This document shows, in pieces, positions 46,191 to 56,694 of a stretch of DNA of 64,000 nucleotides. The stretch comes from Inia geoffrensis. Lineage: Eukaryota > Chordata > Mammalia > Artiodactyla > Iniidae. Under the pieces are notes generated by a model that did not search any database, had not been told where the DNA came from, and was given only the letters and a program-made list of their open reading frames with translations. The number at the start of each line of letters is the position of its first letter. Position 1 is the stretch's first letter. The translations under genes and the position numbers were made by a program. Location of the stretch: the NCBI GenBank assembly GCA_036417435.1, contig CM070911.1, positions 248,001-312,000 of the forward strand. Direction: 5' to 3'.

Positions 46191-48489
46191 TTTATGTAAT
46201 GCGAACTCCTTTTCTCTGTTGAGCCCAAGAAGTCCTGACATTGTGTAAAAGCTAAAATAGAAAAGTTATTTCCATTTGCCAGGCGCAGTTTGGGAAGCTT
46301 AAGGGAACACCCAGCTTTCCTTCTTTCTTCCTTACCCACCCTGCTCTCTGAGGTGGGGATGGATTTTCAGGCCTGGTGTTTCTGACATATGTTGAAGAAA
46401 GAGAAACCAATGCCCTTCTCCGGAAACGGCAAAGAGCAGCGGGAGTCAGGAAACTTAAACACTCCTAGCTCTGACCTTGAATTAACCTTTCACTGTCCTC
46501 CGTTTTAGTTTCCCCTGCAGGCGAGAGGGTGTGATGTGCCCACCCCCGGCCTCTGTGGCTGCGTCCCGGGCCTCTGCGTGTGGGCGCACCTGCTGGCAGG
46601 GGCACTGGGGCTGCTGGCTGGTCTCAGAGGCTCTGTGTGGGTCTGGACCCCACCCAGGCCACCCGCTCTGCGGTGAACTAGGGGAAGGTCGTGGTCCTGG
46701 GCCCCAGTACTGTCAGCTCTGTTCTAAGGGAATTAATCAGCAGAGATGTTTGAGCCTCTTACATTCTGTGTCCGGAGCTCTGGCCGGGTGCCTGAGGACT
46801 GTCCTTACTGCAGAGAGAAAAGGACATGTGCTCACCTGCAGGGTGTCTGCCGCGGCGTCAGCCCTGCACACCAGCTTCCTCTAAATGCTTCTAGAAACAG
46901 GTCTCAATTTAGCCCAGTTCTTCCGTTGGGCACGGAGAGTCTGCCAGGGAGGGGCTGCCTCCTGTCCCCTGGGGATGGCCAGTGCTGGGCGCCCCCAGCC
47001 CCGGTCTGGAGCAGGCCGGGGACGCACACTAGAGGGCATCTCCTGTCCCGAAAGTACGTCCGGGTCAGCCCGGGCTCTGCGTTATGATCTCTGATCCTCT
47101 TTTCCTGAAACACATACTGACGCCTTTCCATACACTTCCTCTTTCCGCTGCCCCCCGCCCAACCCTGAAGAACAGAACAGGTGTTATCAGACATCCTCTG
47201 GGGGAGGGGTTCCGAGGCTCAGCCCCTGGCGGATGTGGCCTGACCCCAGAGCCCCCTTCGGTCACCAAGAGGCTGAGTGGCTGCGTCAGCGCCCTTACGT
47301 GTCTCCTCACCTCACCTCCAGCCTTCCACTGTCCTGCTGATGACGGAAGCGACTGCAGGACCCAGTCCTCTCACCCTCGTGGGATGAGCTCTGCATCCTG
47401 CAAGGTGGATTACGGGCTTCCCTCCGGGGCCTGAACATGCAGGATTCGGGTCCTCATCATCCCGCACCTGGGTTTTAAAACACGTCTCAACGTCTTCCCG
47501 CCTCTAGTCCGTCTCCCCTCTGTTCATCTGAGGGTGTCCATCGGTCTGTCTCTCGCAGGGTAGTGATGGTCACATCACTGCCTTCTCAGGAACGTCACAA
47601 CCCTTCTGAACGTGAATAGGATCCAACCTTCAACACCATCCTCGGGGCCTTGAACCACCTTTAGAACTTGCCTCTCTTAACTTCCCTTAACTGCTGTGCC
47701 CTTGACTTCAATTGAGCTGTTCACAGTCTGCACACCTCGCCCACATCTCCCTGTTCTGGAATGGTCTATCTACTCATCACAGGCCAGGCCGTTCATTCCC
47801 TCATGAAGCCCTCACCGCCCCACCCAGCCCCCAGGCTACACGCACTTTCTATCTTGCGATCGTCTGTGCTTCATGTTGACCATGGTTACTGCTTTGGGAG
47901 AACAGTGGCCTGTCCTGAGCTAATCCATGTGGCTGCATCTTCAATGCCCACCCACAGCTGGGTGCCTCACGTCAATGTCTCGACGTCACGGTGTGGGAGC
48001 TGGTCCCAGCGGCTCTCAGCTGAGCAGTGGCCGATGTCCAAGAACCACAGTAGAGCCCAACGCAGATGCTCAGGCTGGGCTGCCATGGTGACCAAGTTCT
48101 CCCCTCCTCTCTGCTCAGAATGCCTCCAGGGCTGCTGGTTATCGAAATGGACGTTTTTAGGCAACAGTGCATCTCAACCCTCTAACGGAAGAAATCCTAT
48201 TTTCAGTACCGCGTCTGTCTGAAGCATCCATTATTTTCACTGCCAGAATCAGTTGTGTTGCCACCATCTTAAATTTGCTGTGAAATAACAGTAGCTGCCA
48301 ACGCATGGGCGTTTGGTTAATTATCGTCTTTTTATAAATGAAGTATGCTTTAATTGATATGCTTTTTTCTTACTTAAGTCATTAATGATGTGTTATTCTG
48401 GCCTGTCATAGGGCAGCTCTGCAAAGAGTGTCCTTTCAGAACGATAATAAGCACGTTTAAAAAGTGTTAATAAAAAAAAAAAAGAAAAA
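46191..48489. other. Non-coding DNA, GC-rich at 46500-47350, AT-rich at 48220-48420
   Basis: A MIR-like scrap lies at about 46440-46520 ('ctctgaccttgaattaacctttcactgtcctccgttttagtttccc'). 48240-48420 is AT-rich, non-repetitive and contains several TAAT/ATTA words, and is a candidate conserved non-coding element. Frames of up to 153 codons (47761-48222 +) lack recognisable motifs. Confidence 0.45.
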
Positions 48490-48730
48490 GTGTTAATGCC
48501 AGGGGCTTCCCTGGTGGCGCAGTGGTTGAGAGTCCGCCTGCCGATGCAGGGGACATGGGTTCGGGCCCCGGTCGGGGAAGATCCCACATGCCGAGGAGCG
48601 GCTGGGCCCGTGAGCCATGGCCGCTGAGCCTGCGCGTCCGGAGCCTGTGCTCCGCAACGGGAGAGGCCACAACAGTGAGAGGCCCGCGTACTGCAAAAAG
48701 AAAGAAAGAAAAAAAAAAGCGTTAATGCCA
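48490..48730 (+). mobile_element. CHR-2-like tRNA-Glu SINE with target-site duplication
   Basis: The SINE runs from 48502 (ggggcttccctggtggcgcag) to a tail of AAAGAAAGAAA plus A's ending near 48718. It has the short CHR-2 body ending 'gagaggcccgcgtactgc'. The flanks are gtgttaatgcca (48490-48501) and gcgttaatgcca (48719-48730), 11 of 12 identical. Frames across it on either strand are SINE translations. Confidence 0.93.
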
Positions 48731-48995
48731 ATATCTGAGTTGCTCTAAGGAAGACAAAGCTAATTAAAAAGGGAATGAACAGTTTCATGGAGTCACAGGG
48801 CTTAAAGCTGGATTTGTGTGAGTAAAGAGCTATGGAGAAATAAAACTGAGCTCTTAAGTTTTTGCTTTAATAGAATTGCTCTTTTGAAGACCTTGGGTCA
48901 ATTGGGATGACAGATTTTTATCCTCTTACCATTTAAAAAGTTTTCTCTTTCCAGTGCAGAAATAGAAGGAGAGTATGTTCCTCCCTGGGCAGATT

Positions 48996-49315
48996 TGTCT
49001 GGACTGAATGTGTCCCCCCCATTCTATGCTGGCGCCTTTACCCGCACACGATGGTTTGTGGAGGCGGGGTCCTTGGGATAGGGTTGGGGTGAGGTGAGCC
49101 GTGAGGTTGAGGCGCCGTCATGGGATCAGTGTCTGTAAGAGACACCAAAGAACTGGCAGTGACTCTGCAGGACGAAGAGGTTGTGTGAGCAGCAGACAGC
49201 GAGGCCTCCCTGGGTCTTGGACGTCCAGCCTCAGAACAGTGAGAAGTGAGCGTCTGGTTTTCTGAGCCGCCCATCCACGGCGTTTTTGTCATGGCAGCCC
49301 AAGCTGGCCAAGACA
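48996..49315 (+). mobile_element. Probable MLT1-type (MaLR) LTR
   Basis: It opens 'tgtctggactgaatgtgtcccccccattc' and closes 'gtcatggcagcccaagctggccaagaca', with the MaLR landmarks 'atgggatcagtgtctgtaagagac' (49121) and 'cttggacgtccagcctcagaacagtgagaa' (49217) in order. It is diverged, with a CpG-containing middle, and no target duplication is clear. Confidence 0.7.
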
Positions 49316-49379
49316 GGCACACTGGAAAATTTTTTATTAAATATGCTTCTTTCTCAGAGTTCTCTGATCTAGCCTTGCT

Positions 49380-50075
49380 TTCTGCATAGCCATATACATT
49401 TCAGAATTTTAAAAAGAATTTTACAACATCTGCAAGCACAAATCCTGATGGCATATTGACAATTCATTGACTCTACAGATCTGTTTGGGAATAATCGATA
49501 TCTTTACAACATTGAGTCCACCTCTATTTTCTTTCACTCAATAAGTGATTTTTATTGGCTTTCTGATTAGTGGCCATGCACATATTTTATCAATTTGTTC
49601 TAGATAGTTAAAGTTTTGTGTTGTTTTGTGATGCTTTTCTAAATACTGTTTGTTTCTGGCTTATAAAAATACAATTAACTTGTAAAAATTTGACCTTGTA
49701 TTCAGCAACCTTACTAAATCCTAGAGTTCTCAGATTTCCACATTCAGTGTATCTTCTGTAGATAAGACAATATATTTTCCCAATCCAATCGTTATATCTT
49801 AATTTCTTTTTATTGCCTTTTCGGGGCTCGGGCACAGCGTTGACCCTGAGCAAGGATGGCGGCAGCGCTGCTTTGTCACAGGCTCACGGGAGAGCCTTCA
49901 GTGCCTCACTGAGAAGTACAGTGTCTGTGAGAGGTCTCTCCTGATAGACATTCGTTAACAGATTATTCATTTTCTTCTATTTGGTTTTGACTAAAAGTTT
50001 TTTCCTATGTTAGAATGAATGCTGACTCTTATTAAATATTTTCCTGCATTTTGGGGAAGATCATGTGCACTTTCT
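49380..50075 (-). mobile_element. LINE-1 ORF2 fragment, antisense
   Basis: Antisense landmarks occur in order: 'aatcgatatctttacaacattgag' (49493), 'ttctagatagttaaagttttgtg' (49598), 'ttgtattcagcaaccttactaaatcc' (49696), 'cacattcagtgtatcttc' (49739), and 'ttttctatttggttttgactaaaagttttttcctatgttagaatgaatgctg' (49972). It is old and decayed. Confidence 0.72.
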
Positions 50076-50379
50076 CTACCGCCTGGGATCTAGCAGGGAC
50101 TCTCCTCCATGGCAGGTCTCAGACTCCCAATTTTGTGCCAAACAGTGTAAAAATATTACCAAAAAGTTGGTCAAAATATTTGTCAAAACAGAACATCTGA
50201 CAGACTTATGCCAACGAGCCTGTCAACGTTTGCTCAGCGTCTTGTCTCGCAGCCTCTGCCCTTTGGACACAGTGACACAGCCGGGTCACCTGGGGTCACC
50301 TGTCTGGCTCTCTCCTGGCCCTATTTTTGTCCCACAGTTACTCGTGGTCTTGGAGGTTTTCTGATCTCTTTAATCAGAT

Positions 50380-50380
<1 letters not shown>

Positions 50381-50412
<32 letters not shown>
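50381..50412. repeat. (TA)n microsatellite
   Basis: An uninterrupted AT/TA run of about 32 bp after 'cagatgg'. Confidence 0.95.
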
Positions 50413-50415
<3 letters not shown>

Positions 50416-52414
50416 TTGGTCTACTTTCTCTTCCTTCCTTCCTTCCTACCACCCTTCCTTTCTTTTTTTTCCTGAGCAAAAAATATTAGAATCTTCTCAT
50501 TTAATATTTTCTCATTGCCTTTGGAATAAATAAAGAAATTGTGAAGGTCTTACATCTTACTTGCTTTTTTCTCTTCTTTCCAGTCTCATTTCACGTGATT
50601 TCTACACTTTCATTCTCTGCTACAGTTGTATTTTACTTGTGAATTTATAAAAAACTGTAGAATTTCAAAGGAACTCATTCTATTCTATGGAGATAGAAAT
50701 CATCATTGACCTAGAGATGGCAAGAACTTCTTTAATACAATGTCCTTTGAATGATTATAATTTTACCCATAAATTTATCCTACATAAATCAGCACCCACG
50801 ACATTCCGTTACCTTCAGCTCAGTATTAAAAACAAAGAAAAAAGAAAGAGTTGTGTTGGACTTGAATTTCAGTGAGTGCTGACTCGGCACGCGCTAAGTC
50901 CTCACCCATAAAACATATGCAGTAGTGACGAAATCAGTGTGTTTCGAGTCACGTATGAGAAAAAGGTTTTCAGTGTGACTGGTATAAATAGTTTATAATG
51001 GGGCACTTCAGAACACTTTGCTTGGACCTTGGTTGGCGTGAAAGACCACAGACTTCTCATTGATTCCAGGAGAGGCGTCTCCAGTGGCACTTGAGGGCTC
51101 GCTCCAAGTGCTTTACGTCACCACGTTTGTATGGAGAAGCCAACTCTGCCGTGCTTTGCAAGGTACTGAGTAGGCCGGAGGGTTAGGGGTGTTTCCGAAG
51201 TTGTGGTGTCACCCTGCTGGCATGAAGCCGGCTGCCGACAGACGCCGGTGACTCCAGGCATCCTCCCAGACTGTAGACACATTCGCGGCTTCCCCGAAAC
51301 TCAGGGCTTCTGCTGCTCCCACGCGTGGTGGAAGGCTCGGGAAGTCAGTTGCCGTGGCGAGTCGGATTTATTTCAGGGCACGGAAGAAAGCCAGAGGGCA
51401 AAGACGTTTTCTTCATTTCTGTAATTCCAGACTTGGCCATGAATTCTCTTAAAAAAAAAAAAAAATTCTGGGGGAAGTTGTACAATTAAAGAAACAAACC
51501 TCTTGGCCCAAGGGTTGGAAAATGTAGTGGCTCTCCTTAGATATTGTGATGTTCAGAATTAACAGGTGGTTCAGGGTGAGCAGAAGCCCCTTTCTGGCCT
51601 GTGAGCCAGACACTGTAGCCCTTGGCCCCTGTGCCTCCACCGTGTCTGTGAGCATTTCTGCGGCGGAGCAGACGATCTGTAGCGCAGCTGGTTCCGTGAC
51701 CTACGTTTCACAGGCTCTGGACATTTGCAACACGACTCAGGCAAAATTCAGTGCAACTCAGGCCATGAAGACTCAGCGGCAAAGGGGGTCTTCATCGTTT
51801 ATTCGTTCAGCACCTCGACCTGAGCGCCACTGCGACCAGGCCCCAACCGGCAGGAGGGCGAAGTGCGGCCTCGGAGGCTTTCCCTGAAGTGGGGCTGTGA
51901 CCTTGGGCCTGGGGGAGGCGCCAGCCCAGTCTTGGAAGAAACCAGGCAGGAGCTGCGGGGGGCGATCCACACGTGACAAGCTGGCGGGCAGAGCAGGGAC
52001 CCGTACCCCCCCTGACCGTCCTGCAGGGACCCCACGCCCGCGTCCATCTGCCCAGTGACCGTGGCCACCACTCGCCTGCCTCACGTCCACTGCCTGCTTG
52101 GACAGGTCTGGGGCGCGGGCCCGACTCTCTGGGCCCCGAGCAGTGGGACGTCCTCGGCCTTACGAACCCTCCAGAGCCAGGACTACATCTCGTTCCCGTG
52201 CCTGTTACTGTCAGCTGGTGAGTGGGGTGAGGTACTGTATGAACACGCACAGCCATTTGTAGGAATGGAGCTTGGGTTCTAAGCCCTGATGCTAAACCGT
52301 GTCCCGTGGCAGGTGGCAGGGCATCCTGGGACCAACGCTGGCACAGGACCCCGGTGTCACCGAGCTCCACCACCTCCCAGCTTGAAACCTGAGCGGGCAA
52401 TGACAACTCAGATG

Positions 52415-52555
52415 TCAGTTTCTCTCTCAATAAAAAGGGGATAATCATACTCACTCTGCACGGTTGCTGTGAGAATTGAAATGTTCACATTTGAAAATCC
52501 ACTCAGCATGATACCTGGTTCAAAGTAGGAGCCAAGCAAATGGTATCATAATAAC
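52415..52555 (+). repeat. Probable MIR SINE
   Basis: 'gtcagtttctctctcaataaaaaggggataatcatactcactctgcacggttgctgtgagaattgaaatg' (52414-52485) follows the MIR core and 3' region ('ctgtaaaatggggataataatactacctcatagggttgttgtgaggattaaatg'). Confidence 0.75.
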
Positions 52556-52679
52556 ATTTCCATTATTGCCAATGACCTTCACTGGCCTGAACCCCTTCCT
52601 GGTGGCTGACGGTGGCCGTCTTTGTCATGTTCTCTTTCTCCACCAGGAGCCCAGGGTTGTGCCGGAAGGAGCACCATGG

Positions 52680-52800
52680 CCCTGACACCTGCCGCATGCA
52701 GCTCTGGGCAACGTCTCCCCTTCCCTGATCCTGTCTTTCTGTTTGTGAAATGGGGAGGCCGATACTCACCTGAAAGACCGACTTCGCACCAAATGCGATT
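52680..52800 (+). repeat. Probable MIR fragment
   Basis: 'tgtttgtgaaatggggaggccgatactcacctgaaagac' (52740-52780), preceded by a head-like segment with 'ctctgggcaacgtctccccttccctgat', follows the MIR order. Diverged. Confidence 0.55.
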
Positions 52801-54007
52801 ACAGTAATGCAGGTCCTGACTCACAGTAATCATTTGATGACAAACACTAGGTTTTTCCCCCACTTGTAGGAACAAGTTTATAAAGACAAGTGGAGATTCA
52901 AATACAGGAATACGAGCAGATACGTTCAATGCTTCACCAGGAGGGTCGAGCCAGGGACCTGGACGTGAAGGCAGGACCCGGCATGGCAGGGGTCAGAACC
53001 CTCCAGCCTCCACCTGCCCCTCTGCATCCACGCTTGAAAGACCTCACGGGAGCAGCAGATGGCTCTTTCCCGTCAACAAGGTCATGGGAGCTGCAGGACT
53101 TACGACCTTTATAACCTCATAAACGTTCGTTGAACGAACCCTGGTGCCGCCTAAAATAATATCAAACTGTGCTTAGTTATCCAAACAGCCTTATGATTCT
53201 GGGAATAATGATGAAGTGATTTCCCCAAAAGTCCTCAGAAAGCAGAAAGCAAATATACCTCTGATCAAAAATATAAGTTACCAGTCTGAGTTAAATTCAA
53301 GTTTCAGAGAAAACTGCGTGTGTTACCCGAGCAGCTTTAAACATGGAGGGGGCAAACAGTAAGTCATGCAGAACTGGCCAGGTCTGTGCTCAGGGCCTCG
53401 AACAGATGCAGTTGGCCGGCCCACACCACCCAGGGCAGCCCAAGGATGTCGCCCAGGCTGAGGCCAGGCAGCCACACCTGCTCAGCCTCCTGCTAGTATC
53501 TGGGGGCAGCAGCCAGGCTGGTCTTGCACTGTACGGCTGGGGTGAGGCTCCCGAGGTTCCTCACACGCCCAGAGGAGCACGACTGAGAGAGGGGCCCTGG
53601 GGTGAGATCTCCCCCAGCCCCACGCCCGGCACAGGAGTCGGGAGAGGCTGGACGGTAGGCTGTCGTCCTCTCCAAGCAGCCCCGGGAGGCCTGAGACGCA
53701 GGCCATCTTCGTCATCACCTCTGGCTCTTCTGCCAAAGGTTGAGGTTTCAGGTGGTGCACGAAGCCCGGAGGATGACGTGTGAGCCTGAGTTCACAGCCG
53801 AGCAGGGACAGGTGGACGCCACACCCACCTACCCTCAAACCCACCTCGCGACATCACTAACGGGTCCGAAGGTCACACTCGTGGGCCAGAAGGGCTAGAA
53901 GGCATTGCAAGTGTTTGGTTAGTGCAAGTCTCGCAATGATAACTGGAGAGAAGGATGTGGTTAGTAACAGAGCCACTCCTCAGACTGGGCTCTTCCACAT
54001 CAGACCC

Positions 54008-54130
54008 TAAACCACTGCTTCTCAACCTTGGCTGCCTCTAGGGTGTCAGAGGAGCTTTAGAAAAGTGCCAGTGCCCGGGCCTAACCCACAGAACCCGGTT
54101 CAGAATCCTCCCTGGGCTGGTTACTGTGAG
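54008..54130 (+). mobile_element. Half of a hAT-Charlie MITE (MER20/MER5-like)
   Basis: 'accactgcttctcaaccttggctgcc' (54011) and 'agaggagctttagaaaagtgccagtgcccgggcctaaccc' (54049) match the left half of a common mammalian Charlie MITE. The right half and the matching inverted end are not recognisable. The exact family name is uncertain. Confidence 0.65.
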
Positions 54131-56396
54131 GATGTAGCCATGAAGGACTAAAAATATTTGTAGGCTTGAGGTGTTGGGCTCTGAAGGTAATTTAGAAAAA
54201 AGAGACATTAACGTGTGATGAGCCTGGAGAAGCAAGGCCGCAGGGGCCTCACCTTCACGTCCTGTGTCAGGGGTGACAGCTCACGTTTCCTGCGGGCGTC
54301 CCTAGGAGGGTGGCGTGGACTGTCATCAGGACCCCGATTCCAGGCTCCGTAGGAAGGGCCCACCTCCCTTGTCACGTCATCTCACTCGACACCTTGATTC
54401 TGTGATAGGCAAAGTGTGCGGGTTGGAGCTCATACTTGCGAGTTTGGAGAAAGAGAAAAGCAGCCCCTGGCATCCAGGAGCTGGCCTGGAGTGGTCGAGG
54501 GCCCCCCTGTTAACACCAGTGAAGAATCAAGGTAGAGCAAGAACCTTCGGGGCTCAGCTCTGAACAGACACAACGTGAACCTGTCCAAAGCGCAGAACTC
54601 CACGTGCCCTCTCCCGGCTGTGAGTGGAGGCTGCGCGGCTACCTCGGCGCAGCCTCCCCCCTCCTATTAAGACCTGTTGAGACCCCAGTCATGAAACTGC
54701 CCGATTCCCCCGAGCCTCCAGCCCAGAGCAGAGTCTTGTTTCCTCAGACTCTCCCCCAAATCACCAAACACCAGCCAGATCCGATAGGGTCCCTTCTCTC
54801 CCCCACGGTGTGTGTCCTGCTCGCTGCCGCCGTCATAAACCTGGCTTGTGCACACTCAGGTGGTCCTGGGGGCATTTGGCTGGAAGGCATCAACAGTGTG
54901 AAAACACCGAAATTATCCTTGATGCTGCGCGTTAGACAGGTATGTTGCAGAGCAGGACGTGAGTTTATGTTGCCGTTCATCGATAAACTTTGAATTGAAA
55001 GGATCAGTTTCGCAGTTTGGGGAAGCTTGCTACTGATCAAACAAGAAGCTTGGACGTGTTTCTCGCCCTGCCGCTGGGCCACTGAGCACAGGTCGAGCGG
55101 CTCCTTGGCATCTTCTACTTCTACCTGAATAGTCGAGCTTGACTAAGTCGCGATGGTGCCAGTTGGCAAAATACGAAAAGCAAAAACATTAACTATTCAT
55201 ACCGTTCAGAAATGTTGCCAGATGCATGTTCTGGTCATGGACAGGGCCGATCGCACGTTTGGACACGTCACTGGCGCAGTGCGTCGACGTTGCTCTTCTG
55301 TTCAGGCCTCAGGAGCACTGCTGCCCCGCATCTCTGGGCCCCACCAGGCAGGGCCGTCCTGGGAATGAGGGTAAGTTGGTGTCTCCAGGCTGAGCCGGCA
55401 TGGGCTGCCTCCAGGCTGAGCCGGCATGGGCTGCATCTGGTTCTAGGCGGTCGTGCGAGCGCCGGCCGTGGGCGGCAGCACGACTCGCTTCAGCTATGAA
55501 TATGGCGAGACAAGGAGGCGCAGCTCCAGCACGCGGGCCTCTGCTCCCTCACTGTGCCTGGAAGCTCCAGGGGCCAAGCCTGGGGATTGGGCACCCACGT
55601 CCATCCTCTGCAGCCACACTGGCCACGGATGCGAGGGCCTCCCAGCGTCTCACGAGGACGACGTTGGCCTTGGGACTGGATTTTCAGAAGCCAGGCTACT
55701 CCTCCAAAGTGGGTCATTAGATTGGACCTTCCCCCATCATGGATCTTCTGGAGGTTTGCAGCGTGACAGGGAGTGTTGCTGTTGGGGTTTGGAAGGGTTC
55801 CCCATAGATAAAATTTCCTGGATGGTCACCTGCTTCCCCCCCCCCCCCAGTTTTATCCAACTTCAGTGAAAGACTGTGAGGCTGAGGGGAAGAAAAAAAA
55901 GTATGTCAGTGATGAATCTGAAGGACAAAATTAAGCTTTGAAAATGTTAAATGCAGATTTTGCAAAAAACAAGATCCACTAGCTAATGAAGTGCATGTTT
56001 TTATGATCATAAAGCTTTGGATGAAATGCAGCTGCATTTTGAAAACTTTTGCTGTCTGCATTGTCACTCATGTAATGGACAGCAATTAAATTATATGTTG
56101 AACTCAATTGCTTCCAAAAGAAATAGTTTTCTAATTATTGAAGCCATCTTTTGATGATACTGGAAATTAAATCTTTTCAATTTCTTGTAAATGAGAGTTT
56201 TTTTAAAAATAGAATTCTTGCTGAGTTGATGGAATCTTGCTCTTTTCCACTGACTTTATTTTTTTTTTTTTACATTGCTTTTAAAATCTCCTGTTTCCAG
56301 TGTGAAATGTGGAGAGGAGCACATATTATTAGGTGACCTAGTTGAGTGGAAAAAGATTCTGGTCTAGGTGAGGGGGTTTGTGCAGGGTGAGCCAGG
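54131..56396. other. Non-coding DNA with a short tandem duplication
   Basis: No exon recognised. A 26-bp unit is tandemly doubled at 55383-55434, and a C-run lies at about 55841-55850. 55930-56160 is AT-rich, CpG-free and non-repetitive, with several TAAT/ATTA words, and is a candidate conserved non-coding element. Confidence 0.45.
55383..55434. repeat. Tandem duplication of a 26-bp unit
   Basis: The unit ctccaggctgagccggcatgggctgc is present twice, back to back, with no difference by eye. It keeps open frames open across it, but no protein motif is present. Confidence 0.9.
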
Positions 56397-56694
56397 TGTT
56401 CAAGTCAGCCCAGGCTGCTGTACAGATGCACCGAGACAGGGTGGCCGACATGACAGACACTGGCTTCGCACATTCTGGAAGCTGGACGGTCAAGATCAAG
56501 GCGCCAGCAGATCTGGTGTCTGGTGAGGACCTGCTTCCTTGTTCACAGAAGGCGACTTCTCACTGTGTCCTCGCCTGGAGGAAGGGGCGGGGAGCTCTGT
56601 GGGGTCTTATACAAGGGCAGGAATCCCATTATGAGGGCTCCAGCCTCATGATCTCATTGCCTTCCAAAGGCCCCAAAACTTTCAGTCCATAACA
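56397..56694 (-). mobile_element. MLT1-type (MaLR) LTR, antisense
   Basis: It reads 'gtcagcccaggctgctgtacagatgc' through 'cattctggaagctggacggtcaagatcaaggcgccagcagatctggtgtctggtgagg', 'tcactgtgtcctcgcctgga' and 'ttatgagggctccagcctcatgatctcattgcc' to 'agtccataaca'. This is the antisense order of MaLR LTRs, in the same direction as the copy at 24096. No clear target duplication. Confidence 0.8.

Larger units (their letters stand above)
50076..54007. other. Non-coding DNA with MIR scraps and a TA microsatellite
   Basis: No gene recognised. (TA)n lies at 50381-50412, and MIR fragments at 52415-52555 and 52680-52800 are listed separately. 51800-52330 is GC-rich with a minus-strand open frame of about 215 codons (51807-52454) that shows no domain and overlaps other open frames on the same DNA. 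I treat it as chance in GC-rich sequence. 53340-53840 is similar. Confidence 0.45.

Noticed and set aside
51807..52454. 215-codon minus-strand open frame
   Set aside because: GC-rich DNA with competing frames on the same strand and no domain.
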